12,826 bases of DNA from Microcaldota archaeon (GCA_020726005.1 DYTL01000015.1:1-12826); one strand, 5' to 3'. Shown: positions 1 through 6,990, numbered from the stretch's first letter. A program made the numbers and translations. Notes: a model not told the origin generated them from the letters alone.

Positions 1-107
1 GTTATTATTGTCAAATAGAAAAAATATGGTGCCTAATTTAGCGGGAATTTAGGAATTTTAATTTATTCATGAGAAAAAATATCAACAAATGTATTTAAAA
101 GGATTTT

Positions 108-953
108 CTAAATGAACATAAAAATATCCCCAACAGTTACACTTAAAAGTAGTCCTGCAAGTATAAATGGAAGGAATGGAGGAAGCTCCTTGTATACATA
201 AATTTCTCTTATATTAAGCTGTTTTAACCGTGCAAGTTCCTTTGCATCTAATAATCTTTTTATATTATGTTCTTTCACTAGTAAAGGCATAAGTTCAAGC
301 ACTGCAACATCCTCTTCGTCAACTTCGGAAATAGAAACCTTTCTTGCCATACTATTTATTATTTGTTCTTTGTAAACCATAAATAATATCAAAGAAATTA
401 TAAGTATATTTAGAGTAATTAGATACATTAGACCGAAAATTCCGACTGAACTAATAAAATAGATAAGTACTGCATATACAGGTGCGAGTAATAGATATTC
501 AAATTTACCTTTTTTCCCTTTAAGAATTATATTTGCTAATATAAAATAGATAAAATAAAGCGCGAACAGTATTCCAGAAAAAATTATTATTGAGATTACA
601 ACTGGAATATTAAACGGTATGCTTATATAAGACGGAAACACTGGCACGAGCAGCGCAATCGAAGTTAGTACATAAATGTCAGCGCAACCTATATGTCCCA
701 CCCTATATAAAAAATATCCAATCAGAAAAATTATCGCAGCAATAAAAACTGAATAAATAAAAATATCCTGCTGGAAGAAAACAAGATTTGCAATAAATGC
801 TATTGCAAGAAACACGTAAAGTAAATTATCAGGAATATTTTTATTGTTCTTAATGTCATACCACGATGCGATTGCGGTTCCTATTATAGCAATTGCTATG
901 CGCACTAATTCACCGGACATATTCATTTTTTCAATAAAACATGATTCAAGCAT
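108..953 (-). CDS. A24-family prepilin peptidase (FlaK/EppA/PibD-like)
   Basis: A membrane aspartic peptidase that should cut class III or archaellin-type signal sequences of pilin-like precursors at the inner face of the membrane. The 281 residues contain about eight hydrophobic segments. The first active-site Asp is D33 in a DIKNNKNIPD motif just after the first helix. The second is D92 in GCAD, at the place of the family GxGD motif. A polar stretch (about 200-257) precedes a final helix that contains GD, which is usual for archaeal members. The gene starts on the base after the pus10 stop codon, and GAGG within the last pus10 codons lies about 8 nt upstream of this ATG, supporting translational coupling and this start. 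ATG codons at residues 10 and 12 are alternatives. Probable substrates in this window are the pilin at 6715-6990 and the products of the 9151-12601 operon. The family is clear; the exact subtype is not. Confidence 0.85.
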   Translation of the reverse strand: MLESCFIEKMNMSGELVRIAIAIIGTAIASWYDIKNNKNIPDNLLYVFLAIAFIANLVFFQQDIFIYSVFIAAIIFLIGYFLYRVGHIGCADIYVLTSIALLVPVFPSYISIPFNIPVVISIIIFSGILFALYFIYFILANIILKGKKGKFEYLLLAPVYAVLIYFISSVGIFGLMYLITLNILIISLILFMVYKEQIINSMARKVSISEVDEEDVAVLELMPLLVKEHNIKRLLDAKELARLKQLNIREIYVYKELPPFLPFILAGLLLSVTVGDIFMFI

Positions 954-2063
954 TTATTTTGCCTCTATTATATCCTGAAGGAATTCATCATGTATTTCCA
1001 CTACAGAAAGCTTTAAACAGGTTGTTTTTTTTCCTAATTCTCCACTAATATTTGGTTTGGTTCTTTCATTATCTCCATTTATGAATTCTTTGATATAAGT
1101 ACCTGCTTCAGCAAGTATATAAATCTTACATGGGTTTTTTTTAATTACTTTCAAATCAAGGATTTTTCGTTTCCTTATTAAATCACTTCTTCGGTGTGAA
1201 ACTCTTTCTGGAGTTCGCTGATATAGTATTCTATTTTTGAGTAAAAGAATCTTTTTTTCATCTTTAATTGAAAACTTTCTTTCTATTTCGATTTCGCTTT
1301 CATAGGCCTTATCAAAATGTGAATCAGAAATAAGAGCGACTTCAGAATTTGAAACGTATTTTAAATCATTTATCTTTATTTCATCTCCGGATTTATTTGT
1401 ACACTCTAAAAAAATTTTTAAATCAATTTTGTTCTTTGCTGGACCATGTAATTCAAGCACGAAAGGTCTTCCTGCAAAATTAAGCACGTCTATATCCTCT
1501 CTTCCTGAACAATGTAATTCTGTATCTTTTGCACAATAAATTTTCTTTGCGATGTTTCCAATTATTGTCTCAATTGAACGATATTTTACGCCTGCAAAAT
1601 CGCATTTTTCGCATCCATTTCCATTACATGTTTTACATGTCCATTCGCTTTGCGCGAGCTCTGTACGAAATTTTTTATATCTCCCAAAAATGAAAATGTT
1701 TGAATTAAGAACACGGATTTCGTTTTTTGTAAAATCAAAAATTATTTTTCCATTGCTTTTTGAAACATTGTAGTCTAATCCGGTTTTTTTTATTAATGTG
1801 CTTACTATTTTTTTATTGAAATCATTCTTTATACTTTCACCGAGCCCGAAATCCCAAATTTCTTCCTCGCGTGCCATTATCTCGTGCGGAATTTCAGTGC
1901 TTATTGCAAAAGATTCCCATTCTTTAGGAATTAGTAATACTGCACTTTCAATCATTTTTTTTATGCGCGCACTTGCTCCTTTACATATAAAACATTTTTC
2001 ATTTTCGCATTCTTTGAATTCAGAAAAATTTCTTTTTTTACAATACGCACAAAGTTTTAACAT
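954..2063 (-). CDS. pus10: tRNA pseudouridine synthase Pus10
   Basis: Makes pseudouridine 54 and/or 55 in the T-loop of archaeal tRNAs. The 369-residue protein begins with a zinc-binding region (C5, C8, C24, C27), followed by a THUMP-like segment. A second cysteine cluster, CxxCxGxGCxxC (C143, C146, C151, C154), precedes the catalytic domain, as in other Pus10 proteins. The catalytic motif GREDID is at 187-192, followed by GRPFVLE at 198-204. The piece between the two is unusual: the family normally reads DxRMLGxGRPF, but here it is DVLNFAGRPF, one residue shorter and without the Arg. Length is normal for archaeal Pus10. A TATA-like TTTATATT at 2085-2092 lies about 25 nt before the ATG, and AAGGA lies 7 nt before it. 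The gene lies downstream of tRNA-Phe, whose T-loop carries U54-U55. Its stop codon abuts the prepilin peptidase start. Confidence 0.92.
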   Translation of the reverse strand: MLKLCAYCKKRNFSEFKECENEKCFICKGASARIKKMIESAVLLIPKEWESFAISTEIPHEIMAREEEIWDFGLGESIKNDFNKKIVSTLIKKTGLDYNVSKSNGKIIFDFTKNEIRVLNSNIFIFGRYKKFRTELAQSEWTCKTCNGNGCEKCDFAGVKYRSIETIIGNIAKKIYCAKDTELHCSGREDIDVLNFAGRPFVLELHGPAKNKIDLKIFLECTNKSGDEIKINDLKYVSNSEVALISDSHFDKAYESEIEIERKFSIKDEKKILLLKNRILYQRTPERVSHRRSDLIRKRKILDLKVIKKNPCKIYILAEAGTYIKEFINGDNERTKPNISGELGKKTTCLKLSVVEIHDEFLQDIIEAK

Positions 2064-2156
2064 GAATTATTCCTTTTTATTGTAATATAAAAAGTATTTA
2101 ATGTTCCGTGTGAAATATTTATTTATGATAATTTTCATTGCATACGCGTTTTTTAA

Positions 2157-2290
2157 TGCCACGAGCAAGATTTGAACCTGCGACCCTTCGGTTTCTGGAA
2201 ATGCGCGTCGCGTCTTTCTTTTTTCAGGGTTTTTTCTTGCAAAGAAAATCCCTCTTCAGCCGAATGCTCTCCCAACTGAGCTATCGTGGC
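2157..2290 (-). tRNA. tRNA-Phe (GAA) with a 61-nt intron
   Basis: Folds by eye on the minus strand. The acceptor 5' strand GCCACGA (2290-2284) pairs with TCGTGGC (2164-2158), and the discriminator is A2157. The D-stem is GCTC/GAGC with loop AGTTGGGA. The anticodon stem is TTCGG (2264-2260) with CCGAA (2191-2187), with anticodon GAA at 2257-2255. The variable region is GGGTC. The T-stem is GCAGG/CTTGC (2181-2177, 2169-2165) with loop TTCAAAT. The mature length without the intron is 73 nt. CCA is not encoded, so it must be added after 3' processing. The upstream 2291-2346 stretch is very AT-rich, and the TTAATTAA area around 2318-2325 could act as TATA box. The gene follows endA by 56 nt on the same strand, so read-through from endA is also possible. 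Confidence 0.93.
2193..2253 (-). other. tRNA intron at position 37/38
   Basis: A 61-nt archaeal-type intron between G37 (2254) and A38 (2192) of tRNA-Phe. A bulge-helix-bulge can be drawn. The 5' bulge is A36-G37 | A2253 and the 3' bulge is A2194-A2193 | A2192. The central helix is C32, T33 and G34 paired with G2195, A2196 and C2197. The fourth pair would be A35 against C2198, a mismatch; alternatively C2198 is bulged and A35-A36 pair with T2199-T2200. The motif is therefore relaxed, not canonical. The intron contains its own hairpin, TTTTCTT with AAGAAAA, flanked by GGG and CCC. Moving the boundary by one A gives the same mature tRNA. Confidence 0.85.
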
Positions 2291-2346
2291 GTTGAGAGAT
2301 TTAAACGTATATCTATTTAATTAAATATATTTTAATAGTTTTTGTA

Positions 2347-3525
2347 CTATGGTTGCATCCATTCTATTTCGTAATGTTCGTAATCGCTACCCGGTAGTTC
2401 TATTCTTTTTACAACATAAAAAGTAATGCTACTTTCTCTATCTGCGATTGCCAAAAGTGCTTCCAAACCATAATATTTTACCTCAAAAAGAACTTCTGCA
2501 AGTTCCTCACCACCAAGATATTCATCTTCGGAAAGCGAATACATGAAAAAGCGCGGTTGCCCGTTTTTTGGAGTTTCTATCCCACCTTTTTTTCTATGAT
2601 AAAGCAAAAAATCCAATCTTGGTTTTTTTGGATTGATTTTTATTTCTAATTTTTTTCCCGGAATTGCGAGAATGAACGTTTTTTTTACTGAATGTGCAAC
2701 TCTTATTGCACGTGACCATTCGGAAATTAGCATTTTGCTTTTTCTCGGAAAAATATGCACTACGTGCCGAGAATGAATCCATTCGTCATTCTCCCTTATT
2801 GGTGATGCGCCTGGAAAATAAATCCTAAAATGAGTTCCGAATTTAAATCCTGTTTTAAGTACATAGCCCTTGTTTCTCCAATTCTCATAAACAGAATACA
2901 TATCTTCAAAATACTTTATTCGTTCATTAGCTTCTACCCATATTTCTTTAAGTTTTGTGTTCTTGAGCGAAAGATTACCGTGCTTAAGCAAATATATAGT
3001 TTCATGAATATCTAATTTAGCGATTTTTCCGCGATGTGCTGCTTTGTATGTTCCGAATTGTCCTATCCAATATTTTTCATAAAGTTCCTTTCCGCTTGCC
3101 TCGTCATCTATTATTGTAATCAAATCATCAAAAAAGAAAACGCCCTGCAAAGAATACGCATCAATTTTGAAATCTCCGCCTTTATACTTTTTCGTGGTTG
3201 AACGTCCATAATTTCTATGTGCTTCAAAATTTGGGCGAACGATAAGTCCTCTATCTCGCCAATCTTTAAAAGTAAGATAGCGCGCGAGCAATTTCTTTCT
3301 CTTTAAAAATATAGACGCAATGTCATTGAATGTATACGTATTCCCAGTTTCATCTATGCATTTTGCATTTCTTATGTCTATCATATAAAGAGCTTCTTCA
3401 GGCTGAAGGTGAATTATTCCTTTATCCATTTTACCATAAAATCCATTCGTAAGCGAACTTACATCCTGCGGTTCCTTCACAATTATTTCGTTGTTTTTTC
3501 TATTTAAATATAAAGTAATTCCCAT
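2347..3525 (-). CDS. endA: tRNA-splicing endonuclease, fused three-unit form
   Basis: Cuts pre-tRNA introns at bulge-helix-bulge motifs. Numbering is from ATG 3525 (392 aa). The catalytic unit reads GFKFGTHFRIY with Tyr236, then an HSRHVVHIF segment with His251, then AHSVKK with Lys281/Lys282: the three conserved catalytic residues. The protein is about twice the size of a plain archaeal alpha subunit (about 170-180 aa). An EndA-type N-terminal domain at about 1-100 (NGFYGK, EEALYMI, YLTFKDWRDRG) is followed by a second copy at about 120-225 (KYWIGQFG, HETIYLLKHG, VYENWRNKG). A C-terminal beta-sheet unit without catalytic residues (about 330-392) follows the catalytic domain. This order resembles the alphaN-alpha-betaC (epsilon-2) enzyme described from ARMAN archaea. 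TTG 3555 would add ten residues; I prefer ATG 3525, which has AAAGG 7 nt upstream. It is followed by the intron-containing tRNA-Phe. Confidence 0.92.
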   Translation of the reverse strand: MGITLYLNRKNNEIIVKEPQDVSSLTNGFYGKMDKGIIHLQPEEALYMIDIRNAKCIDETGNTYTFNDIASIFLKRKKLLARYLTFKDWRDRGLIVRPNFEAHRNYGRSTTKKYKGGDFKIDAYSLQGVFFFDDLITIIDDEASGKELYEKYWIGQFGTYKAAHRGKIAKLDIHETIYLLKHGNLSLKNTKLKEIWVEANERIKYFEDMYSVYENWRNKGYVLKTGFKFGTHFRIYFPGASPIRENDEWIHSRHVVHIFPRKSKMLISEWSRAIRVAHSVKKTFILAIPGKKLEIKINPKKPRLDFLLYHRKKGGIETPKNGQPRFFMYSLSEDEYLGGEELAEVLFEVKYYGLEALLAIADRESSITFYVVKRIELPGSDYEHYEIEWMQP

Positions 3526-3593
3526 AATATTGCCTTTTTGAGTACTTATTGCCAATGTAAAAAATTAGGCACAAACATATTTACGTGCGAAAG

Positions 3594-3601
3594 TTTATAT
3601 T
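3594..3601 (-). promoter_or_regulatory. TATA-like element of endA
   Basis: On the minus strand AATATAAA lies upstream of endA in the 71-nt gap behind the MBL-fold gene. Transcription would start near 3572, giving a leader of about 45 nt before ATG 3525 that contains AAAGG. It marks endA as separate from the preceding operon. Seen by eye only. Confidence 0.45.
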
Positions 3602-3626
3602 CGCAAAACATAACAAAAATTGAATT

Positions 3627-4409
3627 TTAGAATTTTAGAATCATTCCATCTTTTGCCGCAATTGTTCGCACTCCACTTTCTTTTTCAACGCGCACGGCCT
3701 CTTTTTCTGGACAGTTATGAAGTATTCTCATTCCCATATGTGTAAGAATTGCCGTTTTTGATTTAGCAATTTTAAGAAGTTCTATAGTTTTTTGCATTGT
3801 AAGATGACCAGAATGCTCGTTTTTTGCAGGTTTCATCGCATTTATAATTAGCCAGTCGCAACCAATATACTGCTCGTAAAGCCCATCAAAATATTCGGTA
3901 TCGCTAGTATATCCTATAATTTTTCCATTTATACTTAACTTGAAGCCGAAGCACGTATTTTCCTCGTGCTTTGTTTTCATAATTTCAATTTCAAACATTC
4001 CGCGTTCTGTTTTGAATGTTCTTTTTTCTCCCCATTTTGCAGAATAAACTTCGCTTGCCTTGGAAAGATGATAATAGGTAAATGCCTTATCACCATTGTG
4101 ATTACCTTCAATTGAATTTTTGCTGCCTATTATAATACCCCTTTTCTTTAGTGTATAGCCACTCATTGCTTCTGTAAGTACGTTCGCATCAGAGCAGTGA
4201 TCAATATGTAAATGAGTAACAATTATTACATCTAAATTCATAGGATTTTGTTTCATTTTCAAACTGTGCACTAACGCGCCAGGTCCGGGATCAACGTGAA
4301 TATTCACCGAACCATTTATTCTAAATCCACCGGTCCCGCGGTTTTGTTGAATGAGATTTATTCTACCTCCCCCTGTTCCCAAAAATATAAGTTCCATATT
4401 TATCATCAT
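3627..4409 (-). CDS. MBL-fold metallo-hydrolase, RNase Z-like layout
   Basis: Metallo-beta-lactamase-fold hydrolase of 260 residues. It has the N-terminal LFLGTGGG strand-turn, a VDPGPG loop (40-44), the metal motif HLHIDH (66-71), H148, D170 in the YTSD segment, and a C-terminal GHLT (201-204) followed by ILTH (221-224). The GH(S/L)T...LTH ending matches the arrangement in RNase Z/ElaC, so tRNA 3' trimming is possible and would suit a tRNA gene without encoded CCA. However, I see no clear exosite arm, and PhnP-like phosphodiesterases share these motifs, so the substrate is open. It lies 15 nt behind the thiolase gene and probably shares its transcript. ATG codons at residues 1, 2 and 5 compete; homologues usually begin near MELIFLGTG (residue 5, position 4397). 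Confidence 0.85.
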   Translation of the reverse strand: MMINMELIFLGTGGGRINLIQQNRGTGGFRINGSVNIHVDPGPGALVHSLKMKQNPMNLDVIIVTHLHIDHCSDANVLTEAMSGYTLKKRGIIIGSKNSIEGNHNGDKAFTYYHLSKASEVYSAKWGEKRTFKTERGMFEIEIMKTKHEENTCFGFKLSINGKIIGYTSDTEYFDGLYEQYIGCDWLIINAMKPAKNEHSGHLTMQKTIELLKIAKSKTAILTHMGMRILHNCPEKEAVRVEKESGVRTIAAKDGMILKF

Positions 4410-4424
4410 TTTTTATATATTTGA

Positions 4425-5351
4425 TTAAGCCATATTTTTTAATTTCATAATCATTTCGCAGCGCATGCATATTTGCGCGCTTGATGATTCACCACATTTT
4501 TTGCAATGGAATAATTTAAATTTTTCATCTTTCATCCATTTGCGTAGATGTTTTTTCATTTCCAAAAAGCTGTTAAGTATCCTTATTTTTGTACTTGGAT
4601 ATTTTTCTTCGCTATCGTTTAATTGTTTTTTTACATGCTGTCTGAACGAGAAGTGCGCATACGGACATTCCATATATTTGATTTGAATGTCTTTTAGCAT
4701 TGCATAAATTGCAATCTCTTTTTCAGGTGTGCGCAAAAGTGGGTGAACACGCGGAATAAAATATTCATCATTAGTTATCGGCTCAAGAAAACGCGCGATG
4801 CGTATTGGTTCGTTACGCATAATATTCATAAGCACAGTTTGCGCAACATCATCTAAATTATGTCCGATTGCAATTTTATTTGCATTTTCTATTCGTGCAT
4901 ATTTATTCAAAAGATAGCGTCTAAAAACACCGCACCAACTACATGCAGAGGAATTAGTTTTCTTCATTATTTCATCTAAATTAAACCCTATATCTTCTTT
5001 AAATATGATTACTTTTAACGCAATGCCTAATTTTTTACATTCTCTTTTTGCGATATGTATTGTTGTATTGCGGTAATTTTTTATTCCTTCATCAATTGTA
5101 ATTGCAAATATTTCAAAAGGAAGCCTTCTTCTTAGTTTCGCAAGAAGATGAAGCATTACTACACTGTCTTTTCCTCCTGAAAGTCCGACCGCAATTTTTT
5201 CGTGTGGTTTTATCATTGAAAATTCGCGTATAGTACGTAAAAATCTTTTTTCAAAATATTTTACAAAACAACCTGAACACAAATGTTTTGCTGCATACTG
5301 TAAATTTACCGAGGCTGGTTTTTCGCATAACGAACAAATAATTTTTTCCAT
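4425..5351 (-). CDS. ncsA: tRNA 2-thiouridine synthase, NcsA/TtuA family
   Basis: ATP-dependent tRNA thiolase: it adenylates a uridine and replaces its C2 oxygen with sulfur. The 308 residues show the full family pattern. An N-terminal zinc knuckle (C6, C9, C25, C28) is followed by the PP-loop SGGKDS (58-63) and CSWC (C137, C140). Next come GHNLDD (163-168) and C229; C137, C140 and C229 are the likely three ligands of an Fe-S cluster. A C-terminal zinc knuckle (C283, C286, C295, C298) ends the protein. Family members act either on wobble U34 (NcsA/Ncs6) or on U54 (TtuA); sequence alone does not let me choose, so the symbol is provisional. The gene upstream encodes a ubiquitin-like protein ending in GG, the expected sulfur donor, 48 nt away. 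The MBL-fold gene follows 15 nt downstream. Confidence 0.93.
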   Translation of the reverse strand: MEKIICSLCEKPASVNLQYAAKHLCSGCFVKYFEKRFLRTIREFSMIKPHEKIAVGLSGGKDSVVMLHLLAKLRRRLPFEIFAITIDEGIKNYRNTTIHIAKRECKKLGIALKVIIFKEDIGFNLDEIMKKTNSSACSWCGVFRRYLLNKYARIENANKIAIGHNLDDVAQTVLMNIMRNEPIRIARFLEPITNDEYFIPRVHPLLRTPEKEIAIYAMLKDIQIKYMECPYAHFSFRQHVKKQLNDSEEKYPSTKIRILNSFLEMKKHLRKWMKDEKFKLFHCKKCGESSSAQICMRCEMIMKLKNMA

Positions 5352-5399
5352 AATGACTTTTAATCATAGAATATTAAAATAGATCTAATTGCCTATTTG

Positions 5400-5588
5400 C
5401 TATCCGCCAAAAACTACTTTTATTATTTCAATGTTATCCTTTGAATTTATTTTAGCGTCTTCAGGAACCAATTTTCCGTTCACTCTTACGAGTACTTCCT
5501 CGCGCGAAAACGCAAGTTTTTTTATAAGCTCGGAAATTTTTCCATTGAAATTACTGCGAATTTTCTTCGTTCCGATTGTTATAATCAT
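5400..5588 (-). CDS. Ubiquitin-like sulfur-carrier protein (SAMP/TtuB/ThiS-like)
   Basis: A 62-residue beta-grasp protein ending in VVFGG. In this family the C-terminal Gly-Gly is adenylated and turned into a thiocarboxylate that hands sulfur to a tRNA thiolase or another acceptor. The strand pattern (IITIG, helix around SELIKKLAF, VLVRVNGKLV, EDAKI, DNIEIIKVV) fits ThiS/MoaD/SAMP proteins. It is the first gene of a run with the NcsA/TtuA thiolase, so tRNA thiolation is its most likely job; protein tagging (sampylation) is also possible. No E1-like activating enzyme is in the window. The ATG is preceded by GAGGT at 5596-5600 and by a TATA element centred on 5614, which it shares with the divergent small gene. 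Confidence 0.88.
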   Translation of the reverse strand: MIITIGTKKIRSNFNGKISELIKKLAFSREEVLVRVNGKLVPEDAKINSKDNIEIIKVVFGG

Positions 5589-5607
5589 AAAATTAACCTC
5601 AAATTAA

Positions 5608-5620
5608 GATTTATATACTT
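5608..5620. promoter_or_regulatory. Shared TATA element between sulfur carrier and 33-aa gene
   Basis: TTTATATAC (plus strand) lies at 5610-5618 in the only gap between two divergent genes. Its centre, about 5614, is 26 nt from the ATG of the sulfur-carrier gene (A at 5588) and 25 nt from the ATG of the small plus-strand gene (A at 5639). An archaeal TATA box normally sits about that far from the start of transcription, so both messages could be leaderless. Shine-Dalgarno-like GAGGT (minus, 5596-5600) and GGAGTGA (plus, 5621-5627) would be lost in that case. Confidence 0.55.
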
Positions 5621-5638
5621 GGAGTGAAATATAATTGT

Positions 5639-5740
5639 ATGGATAACGTAACGGATTTATATACAATAGTAAGAATTGCTGCAGCGGCATTGACTGCTCT
5701 ATTAGTTATTTTCGTTATAGCTACATTCGTTCTAAAGTGA
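5639..5740 (+). CDS. Small single-pass membrane protein, 33 aa
   Basis: Not recognised as a known family. The ORF runs from ATG 5639 to TGA 5738-5740. A short polar start (MDNVTDLYTIVR) is followed by one hydrophobic helix (about residues 13-32) that is rich in Ala, Leu, Val and Ile, and the protein ends in a single Lys. Support that it is real: GGAGTGA 11 nt upstream of the ATG; a TATA element 25 nt upstream; the ORF fills the gap between two genes exactly, stopping three bases before the end of the convergent rfcS; and the amino acid composition is that of a typical membrane helix. It could be a small membrane subunit or a regulatory micropeptide. The sequence shows no function, and neither neighbour suggests one. 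Confidence 0.6.
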   Translation: MDNVTDLYTIVRIAAAALTALLVIFVIATFVLK

Positions 5741-5743
5741 ATA

Positions 5744-6700
5744 TTATAAAATCATAAACTGTGCAATGAGCGCTTCTATTTGAATGCGTTCGTTCGCGCC
5801 TTCTACAAGTCGAAAATTATATTCTCCAATTTTATCCACAATTTTAACTTTCTTTTTTTCATCTATGAATAAATTATCTACTTCCCTATACATTTGTAAC
5901 AATATGTCTTCGCCGGAAAGCCCATAATTGAAAATAAGTGCATCTAATTTTTTTTTTGCATCTAAAAATTTGCCTGCAAGAGAAAGTTCCATCATTTCAC
6001 GTACTTCTTTTGGTTCAGCTCGAGAAGATATTTTGTAGGTTATTTCTTTTGTAATATGTTCGGAATATATAGCAGCTCCCTGAAGCACATTTATTGATTT
6101 TCGCATGTCGCCTTCGGAAATATAATAAATTGCTGTATACGCATCATCATCAATTTTGAGTCCTTCATTTTTTGCAATATATTCAAGCGTATTTTTCACG
6201 TCTTTTTCCTGCAATTTCAGAAATCGTAATATCGCAGTCCTGCTTTGTATTGGTTCAATTATTTTTGAAGAATAATTACAACTGAGTATAAATCGGGTAA
6301 CATTTGAATAGAGTTCCATGGTGCGCCTAAGTGCATGTTGTGCATCTGTGGTTAGTGCGTCTGCTTCATCTAAAAAAATAAGCTTGAACTGCACATTTCC
6401 GAGTGCAATACTTCTTGCAAAATCCTTTATTTTACCTCTTACCACATCTATTCCACGTTCGTCGCTCGCGTTTAGTTCGAGCAAACTGCCCTTTATATTA
6501 TTGCCGTAAAGTTCATGCGCAAGAGCTATTGCGGCGGTTGTTTTTCCAACCCCTGGAGGACCAGCAAAAAGCATATTCGGAGTATTTTTAGATTTTACAA
6601 ATGCAATAAGGGTTTTGATTATTTTTTCTTGTCCTGCAATCTCATCAAGTTTGCGTGGGCGATATTTCTCACTCCAAGGAAGGAATTTATGTTCTAACAT
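5744..6700 (-). CDS. rfcS: Replication factor C small subunit
   Basis: AAA+ clamp-loader subunit that opens and loads the PCNA ring at primer-template junctions. Numbering is from ATG 6700 (318 aa, normal length). The order is WSEKYRP (9-15), Walker A GPPGVGKT (47-54), Walker B LDEAD (110-114), a SRT triplet (153-155) at the place of the usual SRC arginine-finger motif, and sensor 2 GDMRKSINVLQ (197-207). The C-terminal helical collar is typical. A GTG at 6709 would add three residues; I prefer the ATG. The gene begins about 14 nt behind the stop of the pilin at 6715-6990, and I see no clear promoter in between, so the two may share a transcript, an unexpected partnership. The large subunit gene is not in this window. 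Confidence 0.95.
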   Translation of the reverse strand: MLEHKFLPWSEKYRPRKLDEIAGQEKIIKTLIAFVKSKNTPNMLFAGPPGVGKTTAAIALAHELYGNNIKGSLLELNASDERGIDVVRGKIKDFARSIALGNVQFKLIFLDEADALTTDAQHALRRTMELYSNVTRFILSCNYSSKIIEPIQSRTAILRFLKLQEKDVKNTLEYIAKNEGLKIDDDAYTAIYYISEGDMRKSINVLQGAAIYSEHITKEITYKISSRAEPKEVREMMELSLAGKFLDAKKKLDALIFNYGLSGEDILLQMYREVDNLFIDEKKKVKIVDKIGEYNFRLVEGANERIQIEALIAQFMIL

Positions 6701-6714
6701 AATATCCACTAAAA

Positions 6715-6990
6715 TTAGGTGCTCTCGTTTGTAGTTATTGATAATTCCTCAACTGAAAATGGAGTGGTACCTTTCCAGTATGTTTGGCTTTGTTGGATAT
6801 TAGCTGAACTTCCAAACCCGGTAAATCCACCTAATAAACCAATTACAATTAATGCAATTACAAGTACTACAACAATAATAACGAGATATTCTGTTGAACC
6901 TTGTGCCTTTTTCGTTATATTAAATGGTGCAGTTTCAGAATAATTCTTGCGAAAATTGTTTATCTTAATTTTTTTGTTCAATTTAACCAT
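6715..6990 (-). CDS. Class III signal peptide pilin-like protein
   Basis: A 91-residue precursor of a type IV pilin-like subunit. A basic leader ending KKA is followed by Q30-G-S-T-E34-Y, the archaeal class III prepilin motif QxSxE, where an EppA/FlaK-type peptidase cuts before the Gln. A hydrophobic helix (about 35-55) follows, then a short exposed tail with QSQTYWKGTTPFSVEE. ATG 6990 is the likely start. A TTG at 7017 lies inside the promoter region: a TATATAAA element is at 7007-7014 and ATTATAAACC at 7019-7028. The gene upstream at 7029-7292 is a paralogue with the same promoter and tail, and rfcS follows almost without a gap. The probable processing enzyme is the peptidase at 108-953. 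Confidence 0.82.
   Translation of the reverse strand: MVKLNKKIKINNFRKNYSETAPFNITKKAQGSTEYLVIIVVVLVIALIVIGLLGGFTGFGSSANIQQSQTYWKGTTPFSVEELSITTNEST

Noticed and set aside
29..42. Repeat of GTGCCTAATTT at the left edge and, inverted, near 3562-3572
   Set aside because: Only 11 bases in AT-rich sequence; no further similarity around it. Positions 1-107 otherwise show nothing I can support.
2138..2320. Plus-strand ORF of 60 codons reading MPRARFEPATLRF
   Set aside because: It lies antisense to tRNA-Phe; this peptide is the familiar false translation of a T-arm and acceptor stem.
3526..3555. TTG start extending EndA by ten residues
   Set aside because: The extra residues have no family counterpart, and ATG 3525 has AAAGG at a good distance.
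4395..4409. ATGATGA resembling a C box of a C/D guide RNA
   Set aside because: It is formed by the stacked start codons of the MBL-fold gene, and I found no paired D box at a suitable distance.
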